From Fibrobacter sp. UBA4297 (lineage in GTDB: Bacteria > Fibrobacterota > Fibrobacteria > Fibrobacterales > Fibrobacteraceae), in contig NZ_DGUZ01000002.1 of the NCBI RefSeq assembly GCF_002394865.1, forward strand, positions 44,700 through 108,699: 64,000 nucleotides of DNA, written 5' to 3'. The notes below the pieces were generated by a model. That model worked only from the letters and a program-made list of their open reading frames with translations, was not told the origin of the DNA and made no database searches. A program made the position numbers and the translations under genes. This document shows, in pieces, positions 50,101 to 59,202 of this stretch. Positions within the stretch are counted from its first letter, which is position 1; every line of letters begins with the position of its first letter.

Positions 50101-52126
50101 AAAGCAACGGAATTTCACAGCCAAAGATTTTGAAATGCTCAACACCCATTATAAGCACAAAGCTGAAGCTATTCACATTGTTGGCGAATATGCAAAGATG
50201 ATGCTTATTGATGAAAAAGCGGCACAACAATTGCTAGACGATTACTTCGTCATGGATATAGCGGATTTCCGTCTAAAATATATGCAAGGCATAGAACAGA
50301 TGGAATCCGTATCCGATGAATTAAAACGGAAAATAGAAAGCGTCAATGACGAACAGCGCAAGATTATCAAAAGCCGTAAAAAGCACATTCTCGTAGGTGC
50401 AGGTCCAGGCTCGGGAAAAACGCACTTACTCGTCCATAAAGTAGCCTCTCTTTTATGGATTGAAGAAGCAAAGCCAGATTCAATCTTGTGTCTAACATAT
50501 ACTCGCGCAGCATGTCGCGAGCTGAAGAAACGTTTTTTCGATTTAGCCGGCCCTTTAGCAGCAAAGGTAAATATTACCACCTTCCATTCACTAGCATTTT
50601 CAATTCTAGGAGTGCAAGGAAACAAGAAAGCTCTTGAAAATGCAGATGACGTTGTATCCAAAGCAGCAGAGCTTTTAGAATCAGGAGAAGAAGCCGGTGT
50701 AGGAGCACCCACAGTTATCTTGGTCGACGAATTTCAGGACCTATCCGCAGGAGAATATCGCTTATTACGAGCCCTATACGATTTAGGAGAAAAAGATCCT
50801 CGCGTTATCGTAGTCGGCGATGACGATCAAAGTATTTTCGCATTCCGAGGAAGTTCATCTGAATACTTCCAAAAATTTGCCGACGAGTTTCCAAATACAG
50901 AAAAATTCTATCTAACAACTAATTACCGTTCCGTTGCGGGTCTCGTCCGAGCAAATGCAAAATTACTCGAATTGATGACAGAACGCGTAAAAGAAGGTTC
51001 TCAACAACTCGCTTTAAAGCAAAGTCAAGCCGAGCTTGCATTTTATGAAGAGGGAGACAAGGCAACTGCAGCATTCGGCGCAGCTGAAATTCTTGCACAA
51101 AAATTCAAATCAAATCCAACTGAGTCTTACTGCATTTTAACCCGAGAAAATGCAGAAGCGTTCTTGTCTGCAGCGAAGCTTGAAGAGAAACAAGTTCCAT
51201 ATCGAATGCTAAAAGGCCGAGATAAGGACAAATGTCCCATTGAGAAAACTCGAGAAATTTTAGGATTCTACGCAATTCTTCAAGAAGATCCGAGAGTAGG
51301 AAAATTCCCGTGGAGCGCAAAAGAATTTAAACGCATAGCCGAGGACTATAAAGCAAGCCACCCAACAGAAAGCTCCTTTGAACTTTTAGATGCACTAATA
51401 GATGATTTTATCGAAACAGAAACTGCTTGTGGTGAAGATTCTATTACTCTAGGCGACTTCAATCAATATTTAAGCGAAGTATCTTACAGCGACTTTGCAT
51501 CAAAAAACATGGGCGCAGTTTCTATTGGAACAATGCATAGTGCAAAAGGACTTGAATGGGATAATGTTATTCTCGCATTAGGCTCTTGGGTTCTGAAAGA
51601 TGCCGATCAAAAGAAGGCTCAGGAGAATTATCGCCTGCTATATGTTGCAGCCACCCGCGCAAAGAAATCGCTAACCATTATCGGTGCAGAGAAAATGTTG
51701 CCACAGGAATGGCTTAGTCACTTTGCAAGACAAGGTAAAGTCAATAGTGTAAAAATTCCGAATGTTTTGCACATTGAAACAGGACTCAGTGATGTCAATC
51801 TTGGGCATCTTCTTGAAAATGAAAAAAACAGAAATCGAGTTCGATATATTCAAAGCAAGCTAGAAACATCATCCCTACAAAGCGATGTCAGCGTAAATTT
51901 CAGTCAAGAATTTCACAACTACAATACAAATATTAACGGAAGGCTAATTGCGGCATTCTCTAACGACTTTTCAAAAAAATGTATCGCATACCTGCAAAGG
52001 TACGGCTATAAACCTACTACTACAGCAACTCTTTCACAAGTTGTTCGCTGGACATCTGATGATGGTCAAGAAACATGGGTGCCACTATTTAGGGTGGAAT
52101 TTGCTAAGGATTCTATCAACAAATAG
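47159..52126 (+). CDS. DnaQ-like exonuclease-RecQ helicase-UvrD helicase fusion
   Basis: A single 1655-residue protein with three enzymatic parts. First, a DnaQ-like 3'-5' exonuclease (1-120) with Asp11/Glu13 (FFDLEYN), GHNVLRHD (Asp60) and NPLEDAK (Asp113). Second, a RecQ-type SF2 helicase (about 245-640) with PTGGGKS (Lys300), DEAHCFSGWGHDFR (399-402), SCFTATA and QEAGRAGRD, then a winged-helix part. Third, a UvrD-type SF1 helicase (about 1065-1560) with GPGSGKT (Lys1087), DEFQDL (1190), GDDDQSIFAFRG, TMHSAKGLEWDN and YVAATRAKKSL. All motifs look intact. It is AT-rich and sits between housekeeping genes with a RhuM-type gene, pointing to a DNA-repair or anti-phage role, which is inference. 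Confidence 0.88.
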   Translation: MADFSKFLFFDLEYNPETQRVREYGYILGEEEIRERNTAKLEQAASKAKYIVGHNVLRHDAPILRQYFSIDFPNVHALDTLMLSSLLFPRKPYHKLRKEYLHNEDEPSNPLEDAKICKNLLEDCLKKWDSYPWQLQYLLYQFLKNEPGFAPFFQLVETPNPIKLRLKSSEIQRWFTDNYEKTICLHQNFQNEWVAYRAEWCFLLTLFYEEGPSDYVPHWVRYQYPHLEIILHRRRLVPCGNPQCPYCSEQLSSTKQLKKWFGFDNFRSFNGEQVPLQQQVVESAMRGESLLAVFPTGGGKSMTFQLPALIAGTQIGALTVVISPIVALMKDQVDVLEKRRQIGDAAYINSMLSPAERKDVIEKVSNGEKNILYISPESLRSNTTFNLLKHRRVERIVVDEAHCFSGWGHDFRVDYLYLADFLKDLQKEKNLETPIPVSCFTATAKQSVVDDICNYFKERLNLDLIKFISPAKRTNLTYKVLESSESPNERRKQLVNVLRDYNGPKIIYASKVKTTESLAEELHNRGFASACYNGKMESEKKMTIQDQFQNGEVDTMVATTAFGMGVDKDNVELVAHYEISSTLENYVQEAGRAGRDPKLQASCIALFNPKDLDTNFQILQQSKLSAQEISAVWRVLKKAAGNQNRLIMSALEIADQCGWTEKETDASVNTTKVKLAILVLEEQGFLKRKRNRTQMYGSSITVESAEQAREAIGSDKIEILNSVESIAYRIIHHIISKRWTRSPECALDELTVNLGLTREQANDGLRLLRSLHLLNEDDDWSARLQRKGNDTPRSLLKAAYELQEELLKACEGKGINDRFVLDMTKLNSLLNQRGDAVGASTSRRNLFIFRGILRYWAHESVAEIHLVEAGHQVYQIEFLVPPESVKENLRKQWQIFDKVIDALTGMQKEQTRQNGNIVWFSLNGLMKRMYKEKGEKAVARIEMQKQLEYALLFLHLVGSITLDHGLVVFYTGLVMELNPEAKQRNFTAKDFEMLNTHYKHKAEAIHIVGEYAKMMLIDEKAAQQLLDDYFVMDIADFRLKYMQGIEQMESVSDELKRKIESVNDEQRKIIKSRKKHILVGAGPGSGKTHLLVHKVASLLWIEEAKPDSILCLTYTRAACRELKKRFFDLAGPLAAKVNITTFHSLAFSILGVQGNKKALENADDVVSKAAELLESGEEAGVGAPTVILVDEFQDLSAGEYRLLRALYDLGEKDPRVIVVGDDDQSIFAFRGSSSEYFQKFADEFPNTEKFYLTTNYRSVAGLVRANAKLLELMTERVKEGSQQLALKQSQAELAFYEEGDKATAAFGAAEILAQKFKSNPTESYCILTRENAEAFLSAAKLEEKQVPYRMLKGRDKDKCPIEKTREILGFYAILQEDPRVGKFPWSAKEFKRIAEDYKASHPTESSFELLDALIDDFIETETACGEDSITLGDFNQYLSEVSYSDFASKNMGAVSIGTMHSAKGLEWDNVILALGSWVLKDADQKKAQENYRLLYVAATRAKKSLTIIGAEKMLPQEWLSHFARQGKVNSVKIPNVLHIETGLSDVNLGHLLENEKNRNRVRYIQSKLETSSLQSDVSVNFSQEFHNYNTNINGRLIAAFSNDFSKKCIAYLQRYGYKPTTTATLSQVVRWTSDDGQETWVPLFRVEFAKDSINK

Positions 52127-52212
52127 CGAAATTTACTCCCCACTTGTTTTTCCATACCGTATTTTGTACATTCTCCAATAGTCAAGCTATAGTGGCAGGA
52201 TAAACCTGCGAC

Positions 52213-52252
52213 AAGCCGTATTTCTTATATCTAAAGGAATACGGCTTTTTTT
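52213..52252 (+). terminator. Terminator after the helicase fusion
   Basis: 10-bp stem AAGCCGTATT / AATACGGCTT, 15-base loop, then seven Ts; the RhuM-type gene begins 18 bases later, so the terminator partly isolates the two genes. Confidence 0.8.
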
Positions 52253-52270
52253 GTTATAAGGAGAAAAAAA

Positions 52271-53230
52271 ATGGCAGAAAACGAAAAGAAGGGAGAAATC
52301 GTAATTTACCAGCCGGAAGGCGAAATTCGATTAGAAGTACGAGTAGAAAACGAAACAGTATGGCTAACACAACTGCAAATGGCTGAATTATTCAACGCAA
52401 CAAAGCAAAATGTGAGCCAACATATTGCAAATATTTTCAAAGAAGGTGAATTAACACAAGATCGAACTGTCAAGGAATACTTGACAGTTCAAAAAGAAGG
52501 AAAACGTTCTGTCACCCGCAAAGTTTTGTGGTATAACCTAGACGTCATCATTTCTGTAGGATATAGAGTAAAATCAATCCAAGGAACTCGTTTCCGGCAA
52601 TGGGCGAACCAAATTTTAAAGGACTTCATGCTCAAAGGCTATGCCATAAACCAACGAAAAATCATAACAGACCTGCAAATTGCAGACCGTCTACATGAAC
52701 ATCAACAACTAATCAATAAGCAGAACATAGAAATTGCTGATTTTAAAGACAAAACCGAAAAACGTCTTTCTGAAGTCGAACAGCACATTGACTTTTTTAT
52801 AAAAGCAACTCAAACACCTTCAGGCGGAATTCTCACAACAGGGACTCGGTTTGACGGACTTGTGTTAATCTCAGATCTCGTAAAAACAGCAAAACACTCC
52901 GTCGTATTCATCGACCCCTTTGCCACCATCGAAGTGCTAAAATTCGCCGCAGCACGAGCAACTGGCGTAACAGCAATCATATACTCACCTCGTATTACTC
53001 CAAAATTTAAAGAAGCGGCGAGGTTGCACAACATACAAAATCCAGGGTTAGAACTAAAAACAATGCGTACAATTCATGACCGTTTCTTACTCGTTGACGA
53101 TACCGTTTATCATTTTGGTGCAAGTTTTAAGGACATCGGGAACGAAATGACGGTGTTTAGCGTTCTTGACTTTGTCACTCCCCAAGAAGTCATCAAAAAA
53201 GTCGAAGATTGCACTAAAGGAACAAAATGA
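52271..53230 (+). CDS. RhuM-family protein with C-terminal PLD-like domain
   Basis: A 319-residue protein. The N-terminus (1-145) is the RhuM family: VWLTQLQMAELFNATKQNVSQHIANIF, then YNLDVIISVGYRVKS and RFRQWA. A coiled coil (about 145-175) leads into a PLD-like region: HSVVFIDPF, GVTAIIYSPR, HDRFLLVD from His269 and YHFGASFKDIGN. The same C-terminal arrangement occurs in the ORF6N protein at 21.5 kb. RhuM proteins are found in pathogenicity and defence islands; the biochemical role is unclear. GGAG upstream of the ATG is a suitable ribosome site. Confidence 0.82.
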   Translation: MAENEKKGEIVIYQPEGEIRLEVRVENETVWLTQLQMAELFNATKQNVSQHIANIFKEGELTQDRTVKEYLTVQKEGKRSVTRKVLWYNLDVIISVGYRVKSIQGTRFRQWANQILKDFMLKGYAINQRKIITDLQIADRLHEHQQLINKQNIEIADFKDKTEKRLSEVEQHIDFFIKATQTPSGGILTTGTRFDGLVLISDLVKTAKHSVVFIDPFATIEVLKFAAARATGVTAIIYSPRITPKFKEAARLHNIQNPGLELKTMRTIHDRFLLVDDTVYHFGASFKDIGNEMTVFSVLDFVTPQEVIKKVEDCTKGTK

Positions 53231-53274
53231 ACAAGTCGAATAACTAAAGATGAACTTTCAGACCTCAATTTTAT

Positions 53275-53295
53275 AAAGTCACAAGTTGTGACTTT
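53275..53295. repeat. Perfect palindrome downstream of the RhuM gene
   Basis: AAAGTCACAA / TTGTGACTTT with a single central G. No T run beyond the arms, so it could be a weak terminator or a protein-binding site. Further right, GGTGAACTTTT is repeated in tandem just before the dgt stop. Confidence 0.6.
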
Positions 53296-53380
53296 AAACG
53301 AGTGCTTTCAGAGAATTAAAATAAAATAGAAATCGCAAATTGCGACATCCATGTTTTTTGGTGAACTTTTTGGTGAACTT

Positions 53381-54556
53381 TTACTTTTCCCCAAAGCTCA
53401 CGCCGAATGACTTTGGCATCACGATTTCCTTATAGGCGTTCATCAGGTAGTCATCGGTCATTCCAGAGACGTAATCAGCAACAATGCGCGGGAGCGATGT
53501 CGTTTCTTTGTACTTTTCACCAAGCGATTCACACCAGTGATTGATTCCTGTTGCCTTTTTCACGCCAGAGCATAGTTCATCAAGGCATTCTTCCAAGACG
53601 GTACGAAACATCATCTTGATTTTTTCGTCCTGGGTTGACTTTTTCGGATTCAAGTAGATGTTATCGTAGTTCCAGTTTTTCAGTTGGTTAAGCGCATCGA
53701 AAACTTCCGGCGAAAAGACGAGCGTTTCTTTGTCTAAACTATTATTGACAAGGTCTGTAATAAGCGTGTTGACGATTTCGCTATTTTTGCTACCGAGGAC
53801 TTTCGTGATTTCTTGGGGGATATCTTCGCGTTTCACTAATTTCAAGATGATGGCATCTTCGATGTCGCGGCCAACGTACGCAATCACGTCCGAGATTCGC
53901 ATGACGCATCCTTCCAATGTCATCGGGACCATCTCTTTCGATTTCAGCGTTCCGTCCAAACTATTTTTGTATTCTTCCAGCAGTTTTTCTGGCGTCTTGC
54001 TACGGTTGCAGCCGTATTCGTTTTTCAGAATTTCGCCGTTGTGACAGATGATTCCGTCGAGCACTTGCGCGGTAAGGTTCAGCCCTTTGCCGTACGCTTC
54101 GAGGTCATTGAACAGTCTAAAGCTTTGAACGTTGTGTTCAAAAATTTCTTCACCGCGCTCTTGCAAAAACTTCGAGACAATCTTTTCGCCGTCATGTCCG
54201 AAAGGCGTATGGCCGACATCGTGCCCTAGCGAAATAGCCTCAATCAAGTCTTCGTTCAGATTCAAAAAACGTCCAATGGTCCTTGCAATTTTGGCAACCA
54301 GCTGCACGTGCAACACACGATGCGTGATGTGGTCATTTTCAACAAGGTAAAACGCCTGAGTCTTGTCAATGTATCGGCTATAGCAATAGGAATGGATAAT
54401 CTTGTCCGCATCGCGGGAAAAATTCGGGCGGATATCGTCAGGCAATTCGTGATAGCGGACCGCAGCCGCAGACTTGCAGGCGTATTCTGCAAGCGAATTT
54501 TCCTTTTCAAACAAGCGGGTTTCAATTTCTTTCTTGACTGAAGCGTTCCATTCCAT
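53381..54556 (-). CDS. dgt: Deoxyguanosinetriphosphate triphosphohydrolase-like HD protein
   Basis: Hydrolyses dNTPs to deoxynucleoside and triphosphate; such enzymes limit dNTP pools and some act against phage. 391 residues with the HD-domain ligands THRVLHVQLVAKIART (His79), GHDVGHTPFGHDGE (His112/Asp113) and the later VMRISDVIAYVGRDIED. The motifs match the Dgt/dNTPase family. Its place next to the helicase-RhuM patch is suggestive only, since dgt is often a core gene. It is transcribed convergently to the RhuM gene. Confidence 0.9.
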   Translation of the reverse strand: MEWNASVKKEIETRLFEKENSLAEYACKSAAAVRYHELPDDIRPNFSRDADKIIHSYCYSRYIDKTQAFYLVENDHITHRVLHVQLVAKIARTIGRFLNLNEDLIEAISLGHDVGHTPFGHDGEKIVSKFLQERGEEIFEHNVQSFRLFNDLEAYGKGLNLTAQVLDGIICHNGEILKNEYGCNRSKTPEKLLEEYKNSLDGTLKSKEMVPMTLEGCVMRISDVIAYVGRDIEDAIILKLVKREDIPQEITKVLGSKNSEIVNTLITDLVNNSLDKETLVFSPEVFDALNQLKNWNYDNIYLNPKKSTQDEKIKMMFRTVLEECLDELCSGVKKATGINHWCESLGEKYKETTSLPRIVADYVSGMTDDYLMNAYKEIVMPKSFGVSFGEK

Positions 54557-54615
54557 AAGGCTATTCCATTAGATGACAATCATTTCGCATTTTACAAAAT
54601 ATATAAAAACAGCAA

Positions 54616-54650
54616 AAAGAAAGCCCTGAAGATGGACTTCAGAGCTTTTT
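54616..54650 (-). terminator. Terminator of leuS
   Basis: Imperfect 12-bp stem (AAAGCCCTGAAG / CTTCAGAGCTTT, 5-base loop) with T-rich tails on both strands, so it may also act toward the right. Confidence 0.75.
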
Positions 54651-54675
54651 CTAATATTTAGGATTTTATTCGCGG

Positions 54676-57363
54676 TTACTTCACCACAATGTTCACGAGC
54701 TTGCCGGGGACCACGATGGACTTCACGACGGTCTTACCGTTCATGAACTCTTTGACGCGGTCGTTGTCCATGGCGAGCTTTTCGAGGGCGGCCTTGTCCA
54801 TGTCCTTGGCGACACTTGCCTTCGCGCGGACCTTGCCGTTCACCTGGAACACGACTTCCACGGTGTTTTCCACGGCCTTGGAGTGGTCGGCTTCGGGCCA
54901 GGCGACGTTCGTGAGCGATTCGTTGTGACCGAGGATGCACCACATTTCTTCGGCGATGTGCGGGGCAAACGGGTGCAGCAACTTCACGAACGTTTCGCAC
55001 GGTTCGCGGTAGCGCTTGTCCATCTTCATCATTTCGTTGTTGAAGATCATCAGCTGGCTAATCGCGGTGTTGAAGCTCATGTTCTCGATGTCGCTCGTGA
55101 CCTTGATGACGGTCTGGTGCATCACCTTCTCGATAGCTTCCGGAGCAGTTTCGTCAACGAACACCGGGGCTTCGTCAGAATCGCCCACCACGGAGCGCCA
55201 GGCGCGGCCGAGGAAGCGGTTCATGCCTTCGATGCCCTTGGTCTGCCACGGCTTCACAGCATCGAGCGGACCCATGAACATTTCGTACAAACGAAGACTA
55301 TCTGCACCGTAATCGCGGACAACGTCATCCGGGTTCACGACGTTCTTGAGGGACTTACTCATCTTAGCCACAATCTGCTTGAGCTCGATGTCGGTACCCT
55401 TCTTGAAGAACTTTCCGTTCTTTTCCTCAACTTCGTCGGTCGGGACCTTGGAGCCCGCGGCATCTTCGTAAGCGAAGGCGAGAATCATGCCCTGGTTGAA
55501 GAGTTTCTGGAACGGTTCGTCAGTAGAGACGAGGCCGAGGTCGAACAAGACCTTGTGCCAGAAACGGCTGTAGAGCAGGTGAAGCACGGCGTGTTCGGCA
55601 CCACCCACATAGAGGTCCACCGGCATCCAGTACTTTTCGAGTTCCTTAGCGACGAAGGCGTCACCGTTGCAGGCGTCGATGTAGCGCAGGTAATACCAGC
55701 AGGAGCCAGCCCACTGCGGCATGGTGTTCGTCTCGCGGATACCCTTGCGGCCGTTCTTGTCCGTGACCTGGAGCCATTCGGTGGCGTTTGCGAGCGGGGA
55801 CTGTCCGCCGTCACCCGGCTTGTAGTCCTTGAGTTCCGGCAACAGCACCGGAAGTTCGGCATCGTCCACCGTAGAGATTTCGCCATCTTCCCAGTGGATA
55901 ATCGGGAACGGTTCACCCCAGTAACGCTGACGGCTGAAGAGCCAGTCGCGGAGCTTGTAGTTCACCGTGGCCTTACCGATCTTATTGGCTTCGAGCCATT
56001 CGATGACCTTGGCGATACCCTGCTTCTTGTTGAGACCGTTCAGGCAGAGCGTTGCATTTTCGCTGTTGATGTAGGTGCCGTCGGCAGCCCAGCAGGCTTC
56101 ACCCTTGAGCACGAGCGGCTTTACATCTTCGGGGCAGCTTGCATCGGGTTCCATGATGCAGATGACGGGCAGGTTGAACTTCTTCGCGAAATCGAAGTCG
56201 CGAGTATCGTGTGCCGGCACAGCCATGATAGCGCCAGTGCCATAGCCCGTCAAAACGTAGTCAGCAACCCACACCGGAATCTTCGTGCCGGTGAGCGGGT
56301 TTACAGCATAAGAACCAGTGAACACACCGGTCTTTTCCTTGGCGAGTTCGGTACGGTCGAGGTCACTCTTCAAAGCAGCGGCATGCACATATTCTTCCAC
56401 GGCGGCCTTCTGTTCGGCAGTCGTGAGTTCCGGCACCATAGCGTGTTCCGGGGCGACGACCATGTAGGTGGCACCGAACAGCGTATCGCAACGGGTGGTA
56501 TAGACGCGGAGCTTCTTTTCGGTCGGCTTGCCGTTAGCGTCGGCAATGGCAAAATCAACTTCGGCACCGTAGCTCTTGCCGATCCAGTTCTTCTGCATGT
56601 CCTTCACGCCCTGCGGCCAGTCGAGCTTGTCGAGGCCCTTCAAGAGGCGGTCGCCATACAGCGGGATGCGCATGAGCCACTGCTTGAGGTTACGGCGTTC
56701 CACTTCCTTGGTGCCGCACTTTTCGTGGCTGCCGTCGTTCAAGACTTCTTCGTTCGCGCAAACAATCTTGCAGTGCTTGCACCACCACACCTGAGCGTCG
56801 GCGTAGTAAGCGAGGCGCTTAGAATCCTTGTACTTGCGGACTTCGGCTGCACCCTTGGCTTCGACATCGGCCGGGATCGGGAGTTCTTCGATGGGGCGGC
56901 CCTTCTGCTGGTCTTCATCGAACCAGGTGCAGTAAAGGCGCTTGAAAATCCACTGCGTCCACTTGTAATACTTCGGGTCGGTGGTGTTGACTTCCTTGTT
57001 CCAGTCGTAAGAGAGACCGAGGCGCTTGATCTGGCGGCGGAAATTGTCGCAATTCTTCTTGGTCGTAATGGCCGGGTGCGTACCGGTCTGGATGGCGTAC
57101 TGTTCAGCAGGGAGGCCGAATGCGTCCCAACCCATCGGGTGGAGCACATTGAAACCGCGGCTGCGCTTGTAGCGGCAAATGATATCCGTTGCAGTGTAAC
57201 CTTCCGGGTGGCCCACATGAAGGCCAGCACCACTCGGGTACGGGAACATATCCAAGCAATAATACTTCGGCTTGGACTTGTCTTCGCCAGTCTTAAACGT
57301 CTGATGTTCTTCCCAGTAGGCTTGCCACTTGGTTTCGATTTCTTGCGGATTATACTTTGCCAT
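54676..57363 (-). CDS. leuS: Leucyl-tRNA synthetase
   Basis: Attaches leucine to tRNA-Leu. 895 residues of class I architecture: HIGH-type motif HVGH (49-52) in PYPSGAGLHVGHPEGYT, the CP1 editing domain (about 220-430; MAVPAHDTRDFDFA), the catalytic KMSKS (667-671), the anticodon-binding helical domain and the C-terminal EVVFQVNGKVRAK domain. Length and all motifs are standard. Monocistronic; a terminator of the Ser-rich lipoprotein gene lies just upstream. Confidence 0.97.
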   Translation of the reverse strand: MAKYNPQEIETKWQAYWEEHQTFKTGEDKSKPKYYCLDMFPYPSGAGLHVGHPEGYTATDIICRYKRSRGFNVLHPMGWDAFGLPAEQYAIQTGTHPAITTKKNCDNFRRQIKRLGLSYDWNKEVNTTDPKYYKWTQWIFKRLYCTWFDEDQQKGRPIEELPIPADVEAKGAAEVRKYKDSKRLAYYADAQVWWCKHCKIVCANEEVLNDGSHEKCGTKEVERRNLKQWLMRIPLYGDRLLKGLDKLDWPQGVKDMQKNWIGKSYGAEVDFAIADANGKPTEKKLRVYTTRCDTLFGATYMVVAPEHAMVPELTTAEQKAAVEEYVHAAALKSDLDRTELAKEKTGVFTGSYAVNPLTGTKIPVWVADYVLTGYGTGAIMAVPAHDTRDFDFAKKFNLPVICIMEPDASCPEDVKPLVLKGEACWAADGTYINSENATLCLNGLNKKQGIAKVIEWLEANKIGKATVNYKLRDWLFSRQRYWGEPFPIIHWEDGEISTVDDAELPVLLPELKDYKPGDGGQSPLANATEWLQVTDKNGRKGIRETNTMPQWAGSCWYYLRYIDACNGDAFVAKELEKYWMPVDLYVGGAEHAVLHLLYSRFWHKVLFDLGLVSTDEPFQKLFNQGMILAFAYEDAAGSKVPTDEVEEKNGKFFKKGTDIELKQIVAKMSKSLKNVVNPDDVVRDYGADSLRLYEMFMGPLDAVKPWQTKGIEGMNRFLGRAWRSVVGDSDEAPVFVDETAPEAIEKVMHQTVIKVTSDIENMSFNTAISQLMIFNNEMMKMDKRYREPCETFVKLLHPFAPHIAEEMWCILGHNESLTNVAWPEADHSKAVENTVEVVFQVNGKVRAKASVAKDMDKAALEKLAMDNDRVKEFMNGKTVVKSIVVPGKLVNIVVK

Positions 57364-57435
57364 TATTTATTCCTCTAACGCCACGGCGGAACCGCCGCGA
57401 CCTCATTAAATTTTCGAGGCAAAAGATAGAAACTT

Positions 57436-57457
57436 AAAAAGCCCCGCATTGCGGGGC
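57436..57457 (-). terminator. Terminator of the Ser-rich lipoprotein gene
   Basis: Perfect GCCCCGC / GCGGGGC stem with a 3-base loop and five Ts on the minus strand. Confidence 0.85.
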
Positions 57458-57484
57458 CAGTAGCAAAAGAGCGTTACAAAAACA

Positions 57485-58363
57485 TCAATCCGATACTATC
57501 GATTCTGGATTCTGTTCACCTAAATTATTCCATTTGCCGCTAGAACATTTAAAATACATGTCCCTGTAAGCATGGTAAGGCTCATAATGGTATTTCGCTA
57601 TTTTTCCTTCATTTGCAGCATCACATTTTTCTTCAATCCATCCATCATCGGTATAAGTAAAAACCGCAATATTAGCCGTTTTCAATCTATTGAAACGCGG
57701 ATCTCCGCCAGCACTTAATCGCAAACCTCCACACCAATAATCCGTTTGTTCGTCATCATAAGAAGCAAGGCTGACGCTATTACGGTTTTCTCTGCACTGA
57801 GCTTGAACGGCTGCAGCCAAAGGAGCAGCGTGGTCCAAATCGATCCAAGTTCCTTGTTCGCACTTGAAATAGTAATAATCTCGATAATAGACGGCTGAAT
57901 CCGTAAGCTGAACAAACATAGAATCAATAGCGCCTTCACGTTCCGAACCGCATGTCGGAAAAACTCTCAACGCTCTTTGATACCGAGATTTTTCCCAAGT
58001 TCCCTGTTTGCACTCATAATAAGTCCAATATAAAGCTAGCACAGAATCCACAGCACCTTCGTTATCGGTCCTACATTCAGAAAAATCTTCCACTCGACGA
58101 ATAAACGTACTTGCCGAACTTAAAATTTCAGAACTACTCGAAGCCACATCGCTAGAAGACTCAGGGCTTGAAACAGCCTCGCTGCTAGAAGATACTGGAC
58201 CTGAGCCTGTTTCACTACTAGAAGCCACGCTGCTCGACGATTCTACAGCTGACGATTCAGTCGCCACAGGCGCCGGGTTACTCACCGCATCATCGCTGCA
58301 CGCCGTAAAAAACAAAAAAGATGCCAGCATCGCTAGCACGGAGACATGATTCCTTTTGAACAT
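57485..58363 (-). CDS. Ser-rich-linker surface lipoprotein
   Basis: An exported lipoprotein of 292 residues from MFKRNH (a five-codon longer start is possible): signal peptide, lipobox FFTAC, then about 70 residues of Ser-rich linker (VESSSSVASSSE, SSDVASSSSEIL) of the type common in Fibrobacter surface proteins. The folded part contains three related segments, each with CR/C-E-G-A-DS and a KCEQGTW- or YECKQGTW-like end, probably small disulfide-containing repeats. No enzyme motif is seen. It may bind substrate or the cell surface. Confidence 0.7.
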   Translation of the reverse strand: MFKRNHVSVLAMLASFLFFTACSDDAVSNPAPVATESSAVESSSSVASSSETGSGPVSSSSEAVSSPESSSDVASSSSEILSSASTFIRRVEDFSECRTDNEGAVDSVLALYWTYYECKQGTWEKSRYQRALRVFPTCGSEREGAIDSMFVQLTDSAVYYRDYYYFKCEQGTWIDLDHAAPLAAAVQAQCRENRNSVSLASYDDEQTDYWCGGLRLSAGGDPRFNRLKTANIAVFTYTDDGWIEEKCDAANEGKIAKYHYEPYHAYRDMYFKCSSGKWNNLGEQNPESIVSD

Positions 58364-58451
58364 AAAAACAACTCCCATTATGTTCCAAAAATTTATCCGT
58401 AAAATACAAACTCACAAATTCAAAAACCATTTTTACAAAAAAAATGTAAGA

Positions 58452-58489
58452 AAAAAAGAAGCCCCAGAAGGCGGCCACCCTTCCAGAGC
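58452..58489 (-). terminator. Terminator of the small secreted-protein gene
   Basis: Stem GCCCCAGAAGG / CCTTCCAGAGC with a mismatch, and seven Ts on the minus strand, close after the following gene's stop. Confidence 0.7.
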
Positions 58490-58517
58490 TAAAATTACAA
58501 GTCTACGCTATTAGTTT

Positions 58518-58961
58518 TTAGTTTTCACCGTTTCGCATTTCAGTCTGCTCACGGTCCATGGTGTAGGTCAGATATTCCTTGAAATCACGTTCGATTTTTA
58601 CCTCAGGGGTATCATCAACATAACCGCCGAAAATATCAATAAGATCTCGATTGTCTGTCCAGCCAAACACACCGACAGCGTTAAACGTCATGGACTTATC
58701 GCCCGGAGCGCTTGCTATATATTCAATCTTCGCCTTTTCGACCCAGCCCTGTCCGCAGCTTCCTTTTACGAAAACTTCCGTGTCAGCTTCCCTGACAATC
58801 GTAAGAGCGTCGTTAAAGCCTGCCGTGCACACGACTTTGCCACCACCTTTTTCTGATGTAACATTGATATCACCCAGCTTAGACTTTACTTGCCTCGCCG
58901 CAAAAGAAGACGAGACCAGAACAGACAAAGCAAGGAACATCATCATCTTTGCGGTTTTCAT
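58518..58961 (-). CDS. Small secreted protein of unknown function
   Basis: A 147-residue protein with signal peptide MKTAKMMMFLALSVLVSSSFA. Mature part: KLGDINVTSEKGGGKVVCTAGF, FVKGSCGQGWVEKAKIEYIAS, then FGWTDNRDLIDIFGGYVDD. Two Cys residues may pair. No family was recognised. A good ribosome site (AGGAGGT) lies before the start. The spacer beyond it (58962-59202) is AT-rich with no gene seen. Confidence 0.65.
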   Translation of the reverse strand: MKTAKMMMFLALSVLVSSSFAARQVKSKLGDINVTSEKGGGKVVCTAGFNDALTIVREADTEVFVKGSCGQGWVEKAKIEYIASAPGDKSMTFNAVGVFGWTDNRDLIDIFGGYVDDTPEVKIERDFKEYLTYTMDREQTEMRNGEN

Positions 58962-59202
58962 GATTGACCTCCTTAGTTATTAGGGCGAACGTCCGCCCAT
59001 TTTTCAAATTACAAAGTAAAGTTTACACAAACCACAAAACGCATGGTTTAAGTTAGAATAGAGACATTTTTTCCCGTTTTTATTCTCCATGCCTGGCAAG
59101 CGGCTTTCATGTCCAATCTGTAAACTTTCTTTTTCTATTTATTTAACCCTTATTAAAATATTTTTAAGTTGTTGAACCTCCACGATTTGTTATTATTTCG
59201 TC

